Shown here in pieces: positions 1-9,085 of a stretch of 64,000 bases of DNA (position 1 is the first letter of the stretch; each line of letters starts with the position of its first letter). Origin of the DNA: Leucobacter triazinivorans (GTDB lineage: Bacteria; Actinomycetota; Actinomycetes; Actinomycetales; Microbacteriaceae); NCBI RefSeq assembly GCF_004208635.1, contig NZ_CP035806.1:1736001-1800000 (forward strand), read 5' to 3'. The position numbers and the translations under genes are program-made. Under the pieces are notes generated by a model. That model was given only the letters and a program-made list of their open reading frames with translations. It made no database searches and was not told where the DNA came from.

Positions 1-461
1 GATCGGATCGTGGGCAGCAGGTCGGCTTCGCTCGGCGCGCAGAGGATCCAGATCGTGCGCTCCGGAGGCTCCTCGAGCGCCTTGAGCAGCACGTTCGAGG
101 TGCGCTCGGGCATTCGATCCGCGTCCTCGATGACGATCACCCGGTACCGGCCCTCCGCCGGCGAGTAGTGGGCCGTGGTGACGATCTCGCGCGCCGCCCG
201 GATGTCGATGAGCAGCTTCTGCGTGGTCAGCACGCCGAGGTCGGGGTGGGTGCGGGCGCGCACCTGCTCGTACACGGCGGCGCGCTCGGCAGCATCGCGG
301 GCGATGAGCGCCGCGGCGAAGCGGAACGCGAGGTTGGATCGACCGGAGCCGGGAGGGCCGGTGATGAGCCACGCGTGCGCCGGCGACCCCGCGGGCCCGG
401 CCGCGTGCTCAAGCGTGCGCGCGGCGTCGGCCTGCCCCACGATCTCAGCCCAGAAGTCCAC
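1..461 (-). CDS. holB: DNA polymerase III subunit delta' (partial, C-terminus outside window)
   Basis: The first 153 codons read as an AAA+ clamp-loader subunit. The protein starts VDFWAEIVGQ and carries a P-loop (ITGPPGSGRSNLA) and an ADRMPERTSNVLLKALEEPP stretch, the DnaX/HolB Walker B and sensor region where SRC-like loader subunits are most conserved. In the holoenzyme, delta' is the stator that helps load the beta clamp on primed DNA. The GTG start at 459-461 was chosen because it opens the conserved W-x-x-I-V-G-Q motif. The gene runs off the left edge, so the lid and C-terminal domains cannot be seen. Confusion with the related gamma/tau (DnaX) is possible, but the short N-terminus favours HolB. 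Confidence 0.87.
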   Translation of the reverse strand, partial: MDFWAEIVGQADAARTLEHAAGPAGSPAHAWLITGPPGSGRSNLAFRFAAALIARDAAERAAVYEQVRARTHPDLGVLTTQKLLIDIRAAREIVTTAHYSPAEGRYRVIVIEDADRMPERTSNVLLKALEEPPERTIWILCAPSEADLLPTIR

Positions 462-677
462 CAGAGAAGCGTATCGCTGGTAGCTGACAGACGCGCCCGC
501 CGCTGGCGGCGCCGGGTTGCCCTGCCGGACGCGCCGAGGTGAAGATCAGGGTGAAGGTGCGGGCGCTCGGGCGCCGCTGCCGGGCCCGCTGGGTAGACTC
601 GGGATCGGTCGGACGCCCATCCCCCCGGGACGATGACCGCATCCGAAGCGGCAATCCCCCGCCGCAGAGGAAAGAGC

Positions 678-712
678 AACCCCCGGCCCTGCCCCCCAGG
701 CCACCGGGGGTT
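678..712. terminator. Hairpin terminator at the 3' end of the YigZ gene
   Basis: An inverted repeat (AACCCCCGG ... CCGGGGGTT) overlaps the stop codon of the YigZ gene. Read on the minus strand it is followed by a short pyrimidine-rich run. It lies between YigZ and holB, both on the minus strand, and probably ends YigZ transcription. Confidence 0.6.
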
Positions 713-1359
713 CATCTTTGCCCGCGGTCCACCGGCAGATCCACGTACTCGGGCGCGCCCGACACGACCTGAGCGGTCCCGGCGCTCGCCTCCGCGGCGA
801 GCGCCTCGAGCGCGTCGACCTGCTCCTCGGCCACGGCAAAGATCCGGCGCACGCGATCGCTGTAGTCGGCCGCTCCCACGGCGTACCCGCGGCGTCGCGC
901 TTCGGCCTCGATCTGCGGAGCGGTCTCGTAGCTCGACGTCACGGCCACCTCGCAGCGCATGCCCCGCCGCACTCGGGGAGCATGCAGCACCGCCTCGGCC
1001 ACCGCGGAGCGATAGGCCCGCGTCAGCCCGCCGGCGCCCAGCAGCACCCCTCCGAAGTAGCGCGTCACCACGGCGACGACGTCGCTGAGGCCCGCGGAGA
1101 CGAGCGCGTCGAGCATCGGGGCGCCCGCGGTGCCGCTGGGTTCGCCGTCGTCGTTCGAGCGCTGCACGCGGGCGTCGGGTCCGATCACGAACGCGGAGCA
1201 GTGGTGGCGCGCTCTCGGGTGCTCCGCTCGCGCGCGAGCGATGACCTCGCGCGCCTGCTCCTCATGCTCCACTCGCTCGAGGCGGGCGATGAAGCGGGAT
1301 CGGGAGATCTCGAGCTCGGCGTCGGCGGCGCCCGCGATCGTCTCGTATTCCGCGCTCAT
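712..1359 (-). CDS. yigZ: IMPACT family protein (YigZ-like)
   Basis: A 215-residue protein of usual YigZ length. The N-terminal UPF0029/Impact domain (about residues 15-125) contains SRSRFIARL, the DDGEPSGTAGAPML motif and VTRYFGGVLLGAGGLTRAY, which together are diagnostic. The C-terminal part (about 135-205) fits the DUF1949 ferredoxin-like domain. The molecular role is poorly defined: IMPACT proteins modulate GCN1/GCN2 in eukaryotes, and the bacterial proteins are thought to bind nucleic acid or ribosomes. Its ATG lies 140 bp from the divergent S4-domain gene, with a 9-bp minisatellite between them. Confidence 0.93.
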   Translation of the reverse strand: MSAEYETIAGAADAELEISRSRFIARLERVEHEEQAREVIARARAEHPRARHHCSAFVIGPDARVQRSNDDGEPSGTAGAPMLDALVSAGLSDVVAVVTRYFGGVLLGAGGLTRAYRSAVAEAVLHAPRVRRGMRCEVAVTSSYETAPQIEAEARRRGYAVGAADYSDRVRRIFAVAEEQVDALEALAAEASAGTAQVVSGAPEYVDLPVDRGQR

Positions 1360-1387
1360 GCCTCCATCCTCTCAGCTGGAGGGTGCG

Positions 1388-1472
1388 GCGGGGACACCGG
1401 GGACACCGGGGGCACCGGGGACACCGGGAGGACCGGGACGCCGGGGACACCGGGCGCACCGGGGACACCGGG
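1388..1472. repeat. 9-bp minisatellite (GGGGACACC-type) in a divergent promoter region
   Basis: About nine imperfect head-to-tail copies of a 9-bp unit (GGGGACACC and close variants) fill most of the space between the YigZ and S4-domain genes. The run ends about 27 bp before the S4 gene ATG, so it lies in its promoter or leader. Confidence 0.85.
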
Positions 1473-1499
1473 AGCAGCGCGCACCGGTACGATCGGTGC

Positions 1500-1877
1500 A
1501 TGGCCGAGAGCGTGCGCATCGACACCTGGGTCTGGGGTGTGCGGCTGGCGAAGACCCGCAGCCAGGCCACGGCGGCCTGCCGCGCGGGCCACGTGCGGGT
1601 CAACGGCGTCGCGGCGAAGGCGGCGCACCCCGTGCGGCTGGGCGATGAGGTGCGCGTGCGCCTGCACGGCTTCGACCGCATCTACCGGGTCGCCGGGCTG
1701 CCGGTGCGGCGCGGCAGCGCGGCCGAGGCCGCGAAGCACTTCGAGGATCTCACCCCGCCGCCCCCGCCGCGCGTCGAGCGTCCGGCGGCGGTGGTGCGGG
1801 ATCGCGGCGCCGGGCGTCCGACGAAGCGTGAGCGTCGCGAGATCGATCGCCTCAGGGGCCGGGACGCCCAGGACTAG
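1500..1877 (+). CDS. S4-domain RNA-binding protein (Hsp15-like)
   Basis: A 125-residue protein. It starts MAESVRIDTWVWGVRLAKTR, the S4 fold signature (R-hD-WhW-hR-hhKTRS-A), and continues CRAGHVRVNG through residue 45. The C-terminus is basic (GRPTKRERREIDRLRGR). This layout matches the Hsp15/HslR group, which binds 50S subunits carrying stalled nascent tRNA. An HslR assignment in actinobacteria is by similarity only. Its stop codon overlaps the stop of the convergent ABC ATPase gene by 3 bp. Confidence 0.88.
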   Translation: MAESVRIDTWVWGVRLAKTRSQATAACRAGHVRVNGVAAKAAHPVRLGDEVRVRLHGFDRIYRVAGLPVRRGSAAEAAKHFEDLTPPPPPRVERPAAVVRDRGAGRPTKRERREIDRLRGRDAQD

Positions 1878-2671
1878 GCGAGGCTGAACCCTGCTGACCC
1901 GGGAACGGAGTTGAGCAGCAACTGCGTGTAGTCGCTCTCCGGCGCCCTGAAGACGCGTTCGACCGACCCGACCTCCACGATCCTTCCCTGCTTCATCACG
2001 ACGACGTCATCGCAGACCTGCTGCGTTACGGCCAGATTATGCGTGATGAACACCATCGACCAGTCCACGCTGCCCTTGAGGTCCTGGAGCTGCTTGACGA
2101 CCTCCGCTTGCACTGAAACATCAAGCGCCGAGGTGATCTCATCTGCCACGATCAATTGGGGTTTGACCAGCAGCGCCCGCACGATGGCGATGCGCTGACG
2201 CTGACCGCCGGAGAACTGATGGGGATACCGGTCGAGCACGGTCCCGCCCAGGCCCATGACCTCGAGGGACCGGATGATCTCCTCTCGATGGCGTCGCAAG
2301 TTCGCCGTCGCCGGATCGACTGCCTCTGCCAACGTCTCGCCGATCGTGCGTCGAGGATTCAGCGAAGAGTATGGATCCTGGGGAATGTACTGCACCTTGC
2401 GATACTGCTGATGGAGTTGCCTGCGGGTCGGCTTCGACATGTCTTCACCGAGCACCGCCAGCCGGCCGGAATCGATCCTGTGGACACCGACGATGGCCCT
2501 CGCGAGCGTCGACTTGCCCGAGCCCGATTCTCCGACGAGTCCGACCATTCGGCCTATCGGCAGACTCAGCGACACATCTTTCAGAATCTGAGCTCTTCCA
2601 AAGCTCAGGTTGAGGTTCTCGCACTCCACCATCATGCGAGCAGTGCTCGAGGGCGAGTCCGTAGTGATCAT
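1874..2671 (-). CDS. Oligopeptide/dipeptide ABC transporter ATP-binding protein (DppF-type)
   Basis: A 265-residue ATPase with Walker A (GESGSGKST), Q-loop (YIPQDPYSSLNPR), signature (FSGGQRQR), Walker B (LIVADEITSALD) and H-loop (FITHN). The Q-loop with PYSSLNPR is typical of DppF/OppF. The start at 2671 forms an ATGA overlap with the stop of the fused permease-ATPase gene, so an in-frame upstream extension inside that gene is not used. It is the last gene of the transporter operon. Walker B carries DE-I rather than DEP. The C-terminus is shorter than many OppF proteins, with little left of the oligopeptide-type extension. Confidence 0.92.
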   Translation of the reverse strand: MITTDSPSSTARMMVECENLNLSFGRAQILKDVSLSLPIGRMVGLVGESGSGKSTLARAIVGVHRIDSGRLAVLGEDMSKPTRRQLHQQYRKVQYIPQDPYSSLNPRRTIGETLAEAVDPATANLRRHREEIIRSLEVMGLGGTVLDRYPHQFSGGQRQRIAIVRALLVKPQLIVADEITSALDVSVQAEVVKQLQDLKGSVDWSMVFITHNLAVTQQVCDDVVVMKQGRIVEVGSVERVFRAPESDYTQLLLNSVPGSAGFSLA

Positions 2672-4416
2672 TGCTCTTCTCCAGCGCTTTGACGAGAACC
2701 ACCGCTCTGCAGCTTCGGCACCGCTTCGAGGAGCTTCTTCGTATACGGGTGTTTCGCATCTTCGTTTCGCAGCTGCAGCGGGGTGAGCTCTTCGACGATG
2801 ACGCCCTGCTCCATGACGACGATTCGATCGCACAACTCCTGAACGACGCCGAGGTCGTGCGACACGAACAACATCGATGTTCCGAGTTCGTCTCGCGCTC
2901 GGCGGAACTGCTTCAGCACCTCGATCTGAACGGTCACGTCGAGCGCCGTCGTCGGTTCATCGGCGATCAAGAGCGCCGGCCTGGTGACCAACGCGGCGGC
3001 AATCATCGCACGCTGCCTCATACCTCCCGAAAGTTGATGGGGGAACTGGCGGAGACGGGTTTCCGGGCGGGAGATCCCCACGGCCTGCAACGTCTCGATG
3101 ATCATCGCCCTGGCCTGTTTCTTCGGAATGCCGCGATGCCGCCGAAGCACCTCGGTCAACTGGGTCCCCATGCGCAAGGAAGGGCTGAACGTGGTCCCCG
3201 GATCCTGATAGATGATCCCGATCCGCTCGGCAAGGGCTTCAGGGCTCGTCGTTCCGAGCATGTCGATCCCCGCCACCTCGAGGGCGTCGGCTTCGACAGA
3301 GAGTTGTTCGCTCTGGAGCCCCGCGATTGACATCGCGGTCAGAGACTTCCCGCTGCCAGACTCGCCCACCACCCCGAGAATCTCACCGCTGCCGATGCGC
3401 AGCGAAAGCCCGTGGACAAGCGGATGCTCTCCGCCCCGCGTCGTGATGCGAAGATTATCGACCACCACCATGGCTTGCTCATCGTCCGCGCCGGCGCCTT
3501 CGGCCGCAGCCGCCCGGCCGATCGCCTGAACCGGCACCGCGGTCGCCGATCTCTTGGGCTTCCGAGCTCCATCGAGCTGAGTGACCAGCGGGTTCGACCT
3601 CGCGACAAGCGCATCCCCGAGCATCATGATGCCGATGCTGGCGAGAACGATCATCATGGCCGGCCCGACCACCTCCGCAGGGTTCGTATACAACGCCGTG
3701 AAGCTGCTGTTCAAGAGCGCGCCGAGATCGTACTGAGGAGGCTGGACTCCCAGTCCGACGAAGGACAGGGCCGAGATCTCCACCAGTACGGTCGCGAAGA
3801 TCGTCGCTGCGAGCGTCAGCAAGGGCTCGGTCATCGCCGGGATCATGTGCCGAAGAGCGAGCTTCACGGGCGAGACGCCGAGCAGTCGCGCAGTGATGAA
3901 ATAGTCGCTCTTCGTCACCTCCTGAGCGAGGTTCGCGGTGACCCGCGCGAATCCCGGGATTCCAGCGATGCCCATCGCAATGACGACCGTCAGCGCGCCG
4001 GGCTGCAGAATCGCCGCGATGATCAATGCCGAGATCAGCGTCGGGTATGCGACCGTCGTCTCCAGCAGGCGCAGTGCGCCTTCGCGGATCCGCGGCGGTG
4101 CCAACCAGATCGCCACGCCCACGGTCAGACCGCAAATGACCGACAGGGCCGACGCAGCAGTGGCGAGGACGAGGGTCAGCCGCACCGCAACCAGGGCACG
4201 GGCAAGATTGTCTTGCCCGTAGGAGTTGGTGCCGAGCACGTGCTCCCCGAGCGAGGGGGGTTCGCTCCAGCTGTCTGTCAGCTCGTTCGCCTGACTGTCC
4301 AGCAGCACGGGGGCGAGAACGGCGATGAGCGCGAGGACGGCGAGAATCGCAGCCCCTACGTAGAAGGAAACCGAGAACCGAGAGCGCCTCTTGTCACGCA
4401 CAGCAGTATCAACCAT
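2668..4416 (-). CDS. Fused permease-ATPase of a peptide-type ABC transporter (DppC-DppD fusion)
   Basis: A 582-residue fusion. Residues 1-285 are a DppC-like permease: an N-terminal anchor helix, LGTNSYGQDNLARAL, about five more membrane segments, and the EAA loop around DYFITARLLGVSPVKLALRHMIP. After a linker of about 30 residues, residues 315-570 form an ATPase with Walker A GESGSGKS (351-358), Q-loop IIYQDPGTTFSPS, signature LSGGMRQR, Walker B LLIADEPTTALD and H-loop VSHD. The C-terminal HPYTKKLLEAVP is the usual DppD oligopeptide region. It overlaps the upstream permease by 8 bp and the downstream ATPase by 4 bp, so the operon looks translationally coupled. Confidence 0.92.
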   Translation of the reverse strand: MVDTAVRDKRRSRFSVSFYVGAAILAVLALIAVLAPVLLDSQANELTDSWSEPPSLGEHVLGTNSYGQDNLARALVAVRLTLVLATAASALSVICGLTVGVAIWLAPPRIREGALRLLETTVAYPTLISALIIAAILQPGALTVVIAMGIAGIPGFARVTANLAQEVTKSDYFITARLLGVSPVKLALRHMIPAMTEPLLTLAATIFATVLVEISALSFVGLGVQPPQYDLGALLNSSFTALYTNPAEVVGPAMMIVLASIGIMMLGDALVARSNPLVTQLDGARKPKRSATAVPVQAIGRAAAAEGAGADDEQAMVVVDNLRITTRGGEHPLVHGLSLRIGSGEILGVVGESGSGKSLTAMSIAGLQSEQLSVEADALEVAGIDMLGTTSPEALAERIGIIYQDPGTTFSPSLRMGTQLTEVLRRHRGIPKKQARAMIIETLQAVGISRPETRLRQFPHQLSGGMRQRAMIAAALVTRPALLIADEPTTALDVTVQIEVLKQFRRARDELGTSMLFVSHDLGVVQELCDRIVVMEQGVIVEELTPLQLRNEDAKHPYTKKLLEAVPKLQSGGSRQSAGEEQ

Positions 4417-5443
4417 TCGACTCAGCTCCAGTGAGTTTGCGCGGATCGATGACTGCGAGCAAGAAGTCCACCGCGACGATGATGATGGTGGCGAGCATTC
4501 CGAGCAACAGCACGATGCCGCGGATGACCGGGTAATCCCGGTTGATGATCGCGGTGATCACCCCGCTGCCCAATCCCGGCAGCGCGAAAACAGTCTCGAT
4601 GACGACGGCGCCGCCCAAGAGACCCGCTAGCATCAGCCCGGAAAGCGTGAGTACGGTCGTCAGAATGTTGGGGAGGACGTATCGCGTGTTCACGACCCAG
4701 GCGCTCAGACGCCATCCCCTCGCAGTCCGGATGTAGTCCTGCTCGAGGATCACGGCTGTCTCACGCCGCACGATCCGCGCTATGACGGCAGTGGGGCCAC
4801 TCATGATTGCAAGCGTCGGCAGCACATAGGAAAGCGGCGATTCAACGCCGCCTGGCGGAAACCAGCGAAACTCGATCGCGAACACGAGGATGAGAAGCGT
4901 CGCGAGTACGTAGTTGGGGATGGCGAACACGAAGCTCGTCAGCGCGTTGAACGTGTGGTCCAACCCGCGGTTGCGCCCCCCGCGAGTCACCAGTGCGACC
5001 GCGAGGCCGCAGGGCACGCCGACGAGAAGCACACAGGTGATCGACAGCAGCGCGATCGTGACGGTGTACGGCAAGCGGGCGAGAACGACGTCGGAGACCG
5101 TCCCCCCGTAGAAGAACGATCGTCCGAGGTCGAAGGAGAACAGCCCCTTCACGTACTCCCAGAACTGCACGATGAGCGGCTGGTCGAGTCCGAGCGCGGC
5201 TCGGACATCCGCGACCTGCGCCGGCGTGGCGGCTTCTCCGGCGACCATCGTCGCCGGGTCGCCTGGGATGAGCGGAACAATGAGGAAGGTGATCACCACG
5301 AGAAGGCAGAAGGAGAGGAGCAATCCGGTGAATCGGCGTATCCCGAAACCCAACCAGGGGTTGACAACTCTCCTGGGAGCGGCGATGACCTCCAGGGGGG
5401 CTGTGACGCCCCCCTGGAGCACTCCCTTGACGGGGCGGCTCAT
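4409..5443 (-). CDS. Peptide-type ABC transporter permease (DppB-type)
   Basis: A 344-residue membrane protein. The N-terminal helix (about residues 38-60) is followed by IPGDPATMVAGEAATPAQV and LGLDQPLIVQFWEYV, the DppB/OppB periplasmic signature. About five further helices follow, with the EAA-type loop at DYIRTARGWRLSAWVVNTRYVLPN. It pairs with the DppC half of the next gene to form the channel. It starts 2 bp after the receptor gene stop and overlaps the fusion gene by 8 bp. Confidence 0.93.
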   Translation of the reverse strand: MSRPVKGVLQGGVTAPLEVIAAPRRVVNPWLGFGIRRFTGLLLSFCLLVVITFLIVPLIPGDPATMVAGEAATPAQVADVRAALGLDQPLIVQFWEYVKGLFSFDLGRSFFYGGTVSDVVLARLPYTVTIALLSITCVLLVGVPCGLAVALVTRGGRNRGLDHTFNALTSFVFAIPNYVLATLLILVFAIEFRWFPPGGVESPLSYVLPTLAIMSGPTAVIARIVRRETAVILEQDYIRTARGWRLSAWVVNTRYVLPNILTTVLTLSGLMLAGLLGGAVVIETVFALPGLGSGVITAIINRDYPVIRGIVLLLGMLATIIIVAVDFLLAVIDPRKLTGAESNG

Positions 5444-5445
5444 GG

Positions 5446-7008
5446 CTATTCCGTGATTCTCAACGTGTCAAGCCTGACGACGCCACCGATCCCGCGTACA
5501 GCGAATCCGGTTCTGGTCGTCTGGTAGCTCGGGCTCGCGCTCAACGGAACGACGGTCGCCGTGGTGATGAGCTCCGTCTGGATGTCCTGCCAGGTGTCGC
5601 AGCGCTTCTCGCCGTCTTCCTCGCTCATGAGCGCCTGGAGCTGCGCCTCTACCTCGGGATTGCGGACGCCGATGATGTTTCGTCCGTCTTCCGCCTGGGT
5701 GGGTCCGACAAGCTGCGACAGCGGGTTCGCGAGAGTGCGTGTCGGGTTCGTGGATCCCATCACGGTCATGTCCCAGGCGTCCGGTTTCGTCGTCAAGGTC
5801 TCGATCCATGCATTGTTGTCGAGGTTCTCGAGCGTCACTTCGGCTCCGGCCTCGGTGAGCGCCTGCGAGATGTAGGAGTTCCCCGCGCCGTTCGGACCGG
5901 TGAGCTGAGTCCCCACGAATCGAATCGTCAGCCCTTCGAGCGGCTTGGATGCCGCCGCATCGCCGGATTCGAGGAGCAGCGATTCGTCTGTGTTCACGCA
6001 CTGCACATCGGACGCCGCGAAGCTCGTGAGCCGATCGCCGGCGCCCCCGTTGGTGGCCTGGTCGAATGCTTCCCAGCTGATGCTCTGAGCAACGGCCTGC
6101 CGGTTCTTCTCGTCTGCGAACACCGAGCCAGGACGCTGGTTGAAGACGATGTAGGAAACGGCGACGGCGAACCTCTGGGATTCGAAGTCATCGTTCCCCT
6201 CGAAGCGCTCGATCGACTGCGCGTTCAGCCCAGCGGTATCGTAGGCGCCGGTGAGCAGGTTGTTGGTGATGCTGTTCGGGTCGCCGTTGATCGCGAATCT
6301 GATGTTCGCAGGGGCCGCGCCCTCCAGCGGGGTCGCGTACTCGGGAAAGACGTAGTCCTCTCGCAGCTCGAGGGTGAGCTCCACGCCGGGGTTGTAGGAA
6401 TCGATGACGTAGGGGCCCGAGAACGCACCTGCGGCAGCGCCGGCCCCCAGCGCTTCCGCATCCGCCAGGCCTGCGGGGCAGACGATTCCCACCTTGGTGA
6501 TCGCCTGCGCCATATCCGCCCAGGGCTCGCTCAACTCGATGGTCAGTGTCTTCGCACCATCATCGGCGGCAACCGAGACGGTTCCGGGGCCGAAGGTGAA
6601 GTACTTCTCGATCGAATTGGCGACGTAGTTCTCGATCGACGCAGCCGCAGCACTCGCGGTGAGCGGTGTTCCGTCGGAGCACGTCGCAGCATCGGAGATG
6701 ACGAACTCGCCCCTGTCGGGTGCGATTTCGAACTCGCTCGCGATTCCCGCGATCAGTTCCTGGTCGTCATCTTGATAGACCAGAGGAGCGTAGAGCAGCG
6801 GCATCAGACTGTAGCCGCTCACTCCTCGCGCGCTCGTAGGATCGAGCGTATTGGGATCTGAAGGCAGCGCCGTTCGCACGGTATCGGTGGAGTACGCTGC
6901 CTTCTCGCTCCCTTCGGAGCCTGCAATCGTCGGTCCGGAGCAAGCGGCCAGCGCTAGCGTCAGAACTGCAGCACCGGCGATTGCTCCACGCTGAGCATGT
7001 TTTCTCAT
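5446..7008 (-). CDS. Solute-binding lipoprotein of the peptide-type ABC transporter (SBP family 5)
   Basis: A 520-residue family 5 extracellular receptor. Residues 1-23 are a lipoprotein signal peptide (MRKHAQRG, hydrophobic core, LAAC lipobox). The mature protein has the DPNTLDPTSARGVSGYSLMPLLYAPLVY opening and the internal INGDPNSITNNLLTGAYDTAGL region of the DppA/OppA fold. The start is supported by GAGG about 9 nt upstream. Ligands of this family include peptides, opines, nickel and sugars. The operon context (M20 amidohydrolase, kynureninase nearby) suggests an N-acylated amino acid or small peptide, which is inference. Confidence 0.92.
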   Translation of the reverse strand: MRKHAQRGAIAGAAVLTLALAACSGPTIAGSEGSEKAAYSTDTVRTALPSDPNTLDPTSARGVSGYSLMPLLYAPLVYQDDDQELIAGIASEFEIAPDRGEFVISDAATCSDGTPLTASAAAASIENYVANSIEKYFTFGPGTVSVAADDGAKTLTIELSEPWADMAQAITKVGIVCPAGLADAEALGAGAAAGAFSGPYVIDSYNPGVELTLELREDYVFPEYATPLEGAAPANIRFAINGDPNSITNNLLTGAYDTAGLNAQSIERFEGNDDFESQRFAVAVSYIVFNQRPGSVFADEKNRQAVAQSISWEAFDQATNGGAGDRLTSFAASDVQCVNTDESLLLESGDAAASKPLEGLTIRFVGTQLTGPNGAGNSYISQALTEAGAEVTLENLDNNAWIETLTTKPDAWDMTVMGSTNPTRTLANPLSQLVGPTQAEDGRNIIGVRNPEVEAQLQALMSEEDGEKRCDTWQDIQTELITTATVVPLSASPSYQTTRTGFAVRGIGGVVRLDTLRITE

Positions 7009-7062
7009 CGCTTTCTACCTCAATCAGTTTTCAGATGGATGAACGAGTTGACACGAATGCAT

Positions 7063-8268
7063 TCAGATATTCAGACGCTGCCACGCAATGGCAGCCAAAG
7101 CGGCAGCCTGATCGGACAGCACCGAGTCGTCGAACTTCACGGACGACGAGTGGTGCTCCCCGGACGCCGCGTCTCCATCCCCTATGGCGGCGCCGAGCAT
7201 GATGTAGGTTCCCGGCACCTTCTCCAGCACGTAGGCGAAGTCTTCGCACCCCATCTTCGGTTCCGTCATCACCGTGGTGCGATCAGGACCGACCAGTTCG
7301 TTCAACGTGGCCAAGACCATGTCCGTCTCGTCCGGGTGGTTCACCGTCACCGGATAGCCGTGCGTTATCGTCACTTCGGCGGTGCAGCCGTGCGCTGCGG
7401 CTATCCCCTCAGCGAGTCGCCGACAGCCCGCTTCAAGCTGAGCCGCGTTCTCCGGCGACAACATGCGCACAGATGCCTCGATGCGCGCCACCTCGGGGAT
7501 GATGTTCACAGCGGATGAACCCTCCATCCTGGTGACCGCGAGCACCACCGACTCCGACGATTCGAAGGTGTGGGTCGCCATGGTGTTCAGGGACGAAGCG
7601 ATCTCGGCCGCCGGCGTGACGGGGTTCCGGGTGGTGACGAGCGAGGAACTGTGCCCGCCGACCCCGTGCACCTCAATCGTCACATTCGAGAACCCCGCCA
7701 GCATGCTGCCGGGCCTCGTGGTGAACACCCCTCTCGGCAAACCCGCATGCACGTGGATCCCGTATGCCGCCACCGGTCGTTCCCCGGCAGCGTCCAGCAC
7801 CCCTTCCTCGAGCATCACCCGCGCTCCGTAGTAGCCCTCTTCGCCAGGCTGAAACATGAATATGACGTTCCCGCGCAACTCATCTCGATGCTCGCTGAGC
7901 AGGCGCGCTGCGCCGACAAGACCCGCGACATGCAGGTCGTGCCCGCAAGCGTGCATCGCACCGTTCGTGGACGCATAGGTGAGCCCCGTTTCTTCTCTGA
8001 TGGGCAGCGCATCCATGTCGCCTCTGAGAAGCACCGTCGGGCCGGGCCGGGCACCGCGGAGCACAGCGACTACCGAAGACAGCGTTCGCCCGGTACGGAC
8101 TTCGAGGTCGAGATCTGCAAGAGCATCGAGAACCGCAGCTTGAGTATTCGGCAGATCGAGCCCGATTTCTGCGTGCCCATGGAGAACCCGCCTCAGGCTC
8201 ACAAGTTGCTCACTGTACACTCGTGCTTCATCAATGAAGTCTGGTGCCGAAATCGATTGTGTTTCCAT
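7063..8268 (-). CDS. M20 family metallopeptidase / amidohydrolase (hippurate hydrolase-like)
   Basis: A 401-residue peptidase M20D-type enzyme. Motifs are HGHAEIGLDLPNT (the usual H-x-x-P-E-L-x-x-x-E-x-x-T position), GDMDALPI, MHACGHDLHVAG (metal ligands), FQPGEEGYYGA (catalytic Glu and metal ligand), the dimerisation part VTIEVHGVGGHSS, and PKMGCEDFAYVLEKVPG. The family hydrolyses N-acyl or N-carbamoyl amino acids, hippurate or peptides. The start is uncertain: ATG at 8268 fits the family N-terminus, while an in-frame GTG at 8349 would add 27 unlike residues. It lies 54 bp upstream of the receptor gene and is probably the first gene of the transporter operon, suggesting import followed by cytoplasmic deacylation. 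Confidence 0.9.
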   Translation of the reverse strand: METQSISAPDFIDEARVYSEQLVSLRRVLHGHAEIGLDLPNTQAAVLDALADLDLEVRTGRTLSSVVAVLRGARPGPTVLLRGDMDALPIREETGLTYASTNGAMHACGHDLHVAGLVGAARLLSEHRDELRGNVIFMFQPGEEGYYGARVMLEEGVLDAAGERPVAAYGIHVHAGLPRGVFTTRPGSMLAGFSNVTIEVHGVGGHSSSLVTTRNPVTPAAEIASSLNTMATHTFESSESVVLAVTRMEGSSAVNIIPEVARIEASVRMLSPENAAQLEAGCRRLAEGIAAAHGCTAEVTITHGYPVTVNHPDETDMVLATLNELVGPDRTTVMTEPKMGCEDFAYVLEKVPGTYIMLGAAIGDGDAASGEHHSSSVKFDDSVLSDQAAALAAIAWQRLNI

Positions 8269-8413
8269 AGACGCTAGTTCAACGTCCGAACGCAAGGCTA
8301 GGCAAATGTCTTTTCTCGGAGCGCTGATGCCGGTTTGGGCATACCTCACTCTCCCGAGATCCGATTTCTGCTCCGAGGTGAGATGTGCGGGCGAGACCGA
8401 CCCGCACCGATGA

Positions 8414-8875
8414 TCACACTGAGTCGAGGCCGGACAAGTGCTCGAAGATGATCTGCGTCTGGGTCTGCGCGAGTGCCGGGTTCGATCCGAAGTGATCGGA
8501 GATGATGGCCCGCATCGCGGGAATGCTCTCGCATGCCACGTGCACCACCAGGTCTCGCTCGCCCCCGACGAGGAAGAGCTGCTGCACTCCGGGGATCCGA
8601 CGGACTTCCTCAGCGATCTCCGGCACGCGATTGCGCTGGTGCCCCTGCACTCTCACCAGGATCAATGCACCGATCTGCTGCCCCAACGCGTTCGGGTCTA
8701 TTTCGACACGGTATCCGCGAATCACTCCCCGAGCTTCGAGGGCACGCACTCGGCCGTGACACGTCGACACCGGGATGCCGACGAGCTCGGCCAAGTCTTT
8801 GTACGGGAGCCGGCCATGGGATGTGAGTACGCTCAGCACTTTCCGGTCGAGGTCGCTGAGTTGAATGCTTTCCAT
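8414..8875 (-). CDS. Lrp/AsnC family transcriptional regulator (KynR-like by context)
   Basis: A 153-residue protein. Residues 1-50 hold the AsnC-type winged helix (LSDLDRKVLSVLTSHGRLPYKDLAELVGIPVSTCHGRVRALEARGVI), followed by the RAM ligand-sensing domain (GALILVRVQGH ... PGVQQLFLVGGERDLVVHV). The start at 8875 has GGGA about 9 nt upstream; an upstream in-frame extension to 9115 looks untranslated. It is divergent from kynureninase (297 bp apart) and precedes the amidohydrolase-transporter genes on the same strand. In Pseudomonas, an Lrp-type regulator (KynR) controls the divergent kyn genes, so kynurenine or another aromatic amino acid is a reasonable effector guess. Confidence 0.92.
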   Translation of the reverse strand: MESIQLSDLDRKVLSVLTSHGRLPYKDLAELVGIPVSTCHGRVRALEARGVIRGYRVEIDPNALGQQIGALILVRVQGHQRNRVPEIAEEVRRIPGVQQLFLVGGERDLVVHVACESIPAMRAIISDHFGSNPALAQTQTQIIFEHLSGLDSV

Positions 8876-9085
8876 CGATGAGCATCCCATCATGAAGATT
8901 TTCGGATACAGTTCCGATCCTACGCATACATCCGGACTGAGACTCACATCTGCACCAAGATACTGCCGCGCTTCCGAGAATGGCGCTGGGCGTTCTTCGC
9001 GACGCGAGGGAGTGCCGGAGCACCTTGCAGCTCTCAGCCCTCGGGCGAGGGTCGACCTCCGCGCGTGTGCACCGTGCTGCGCCTG

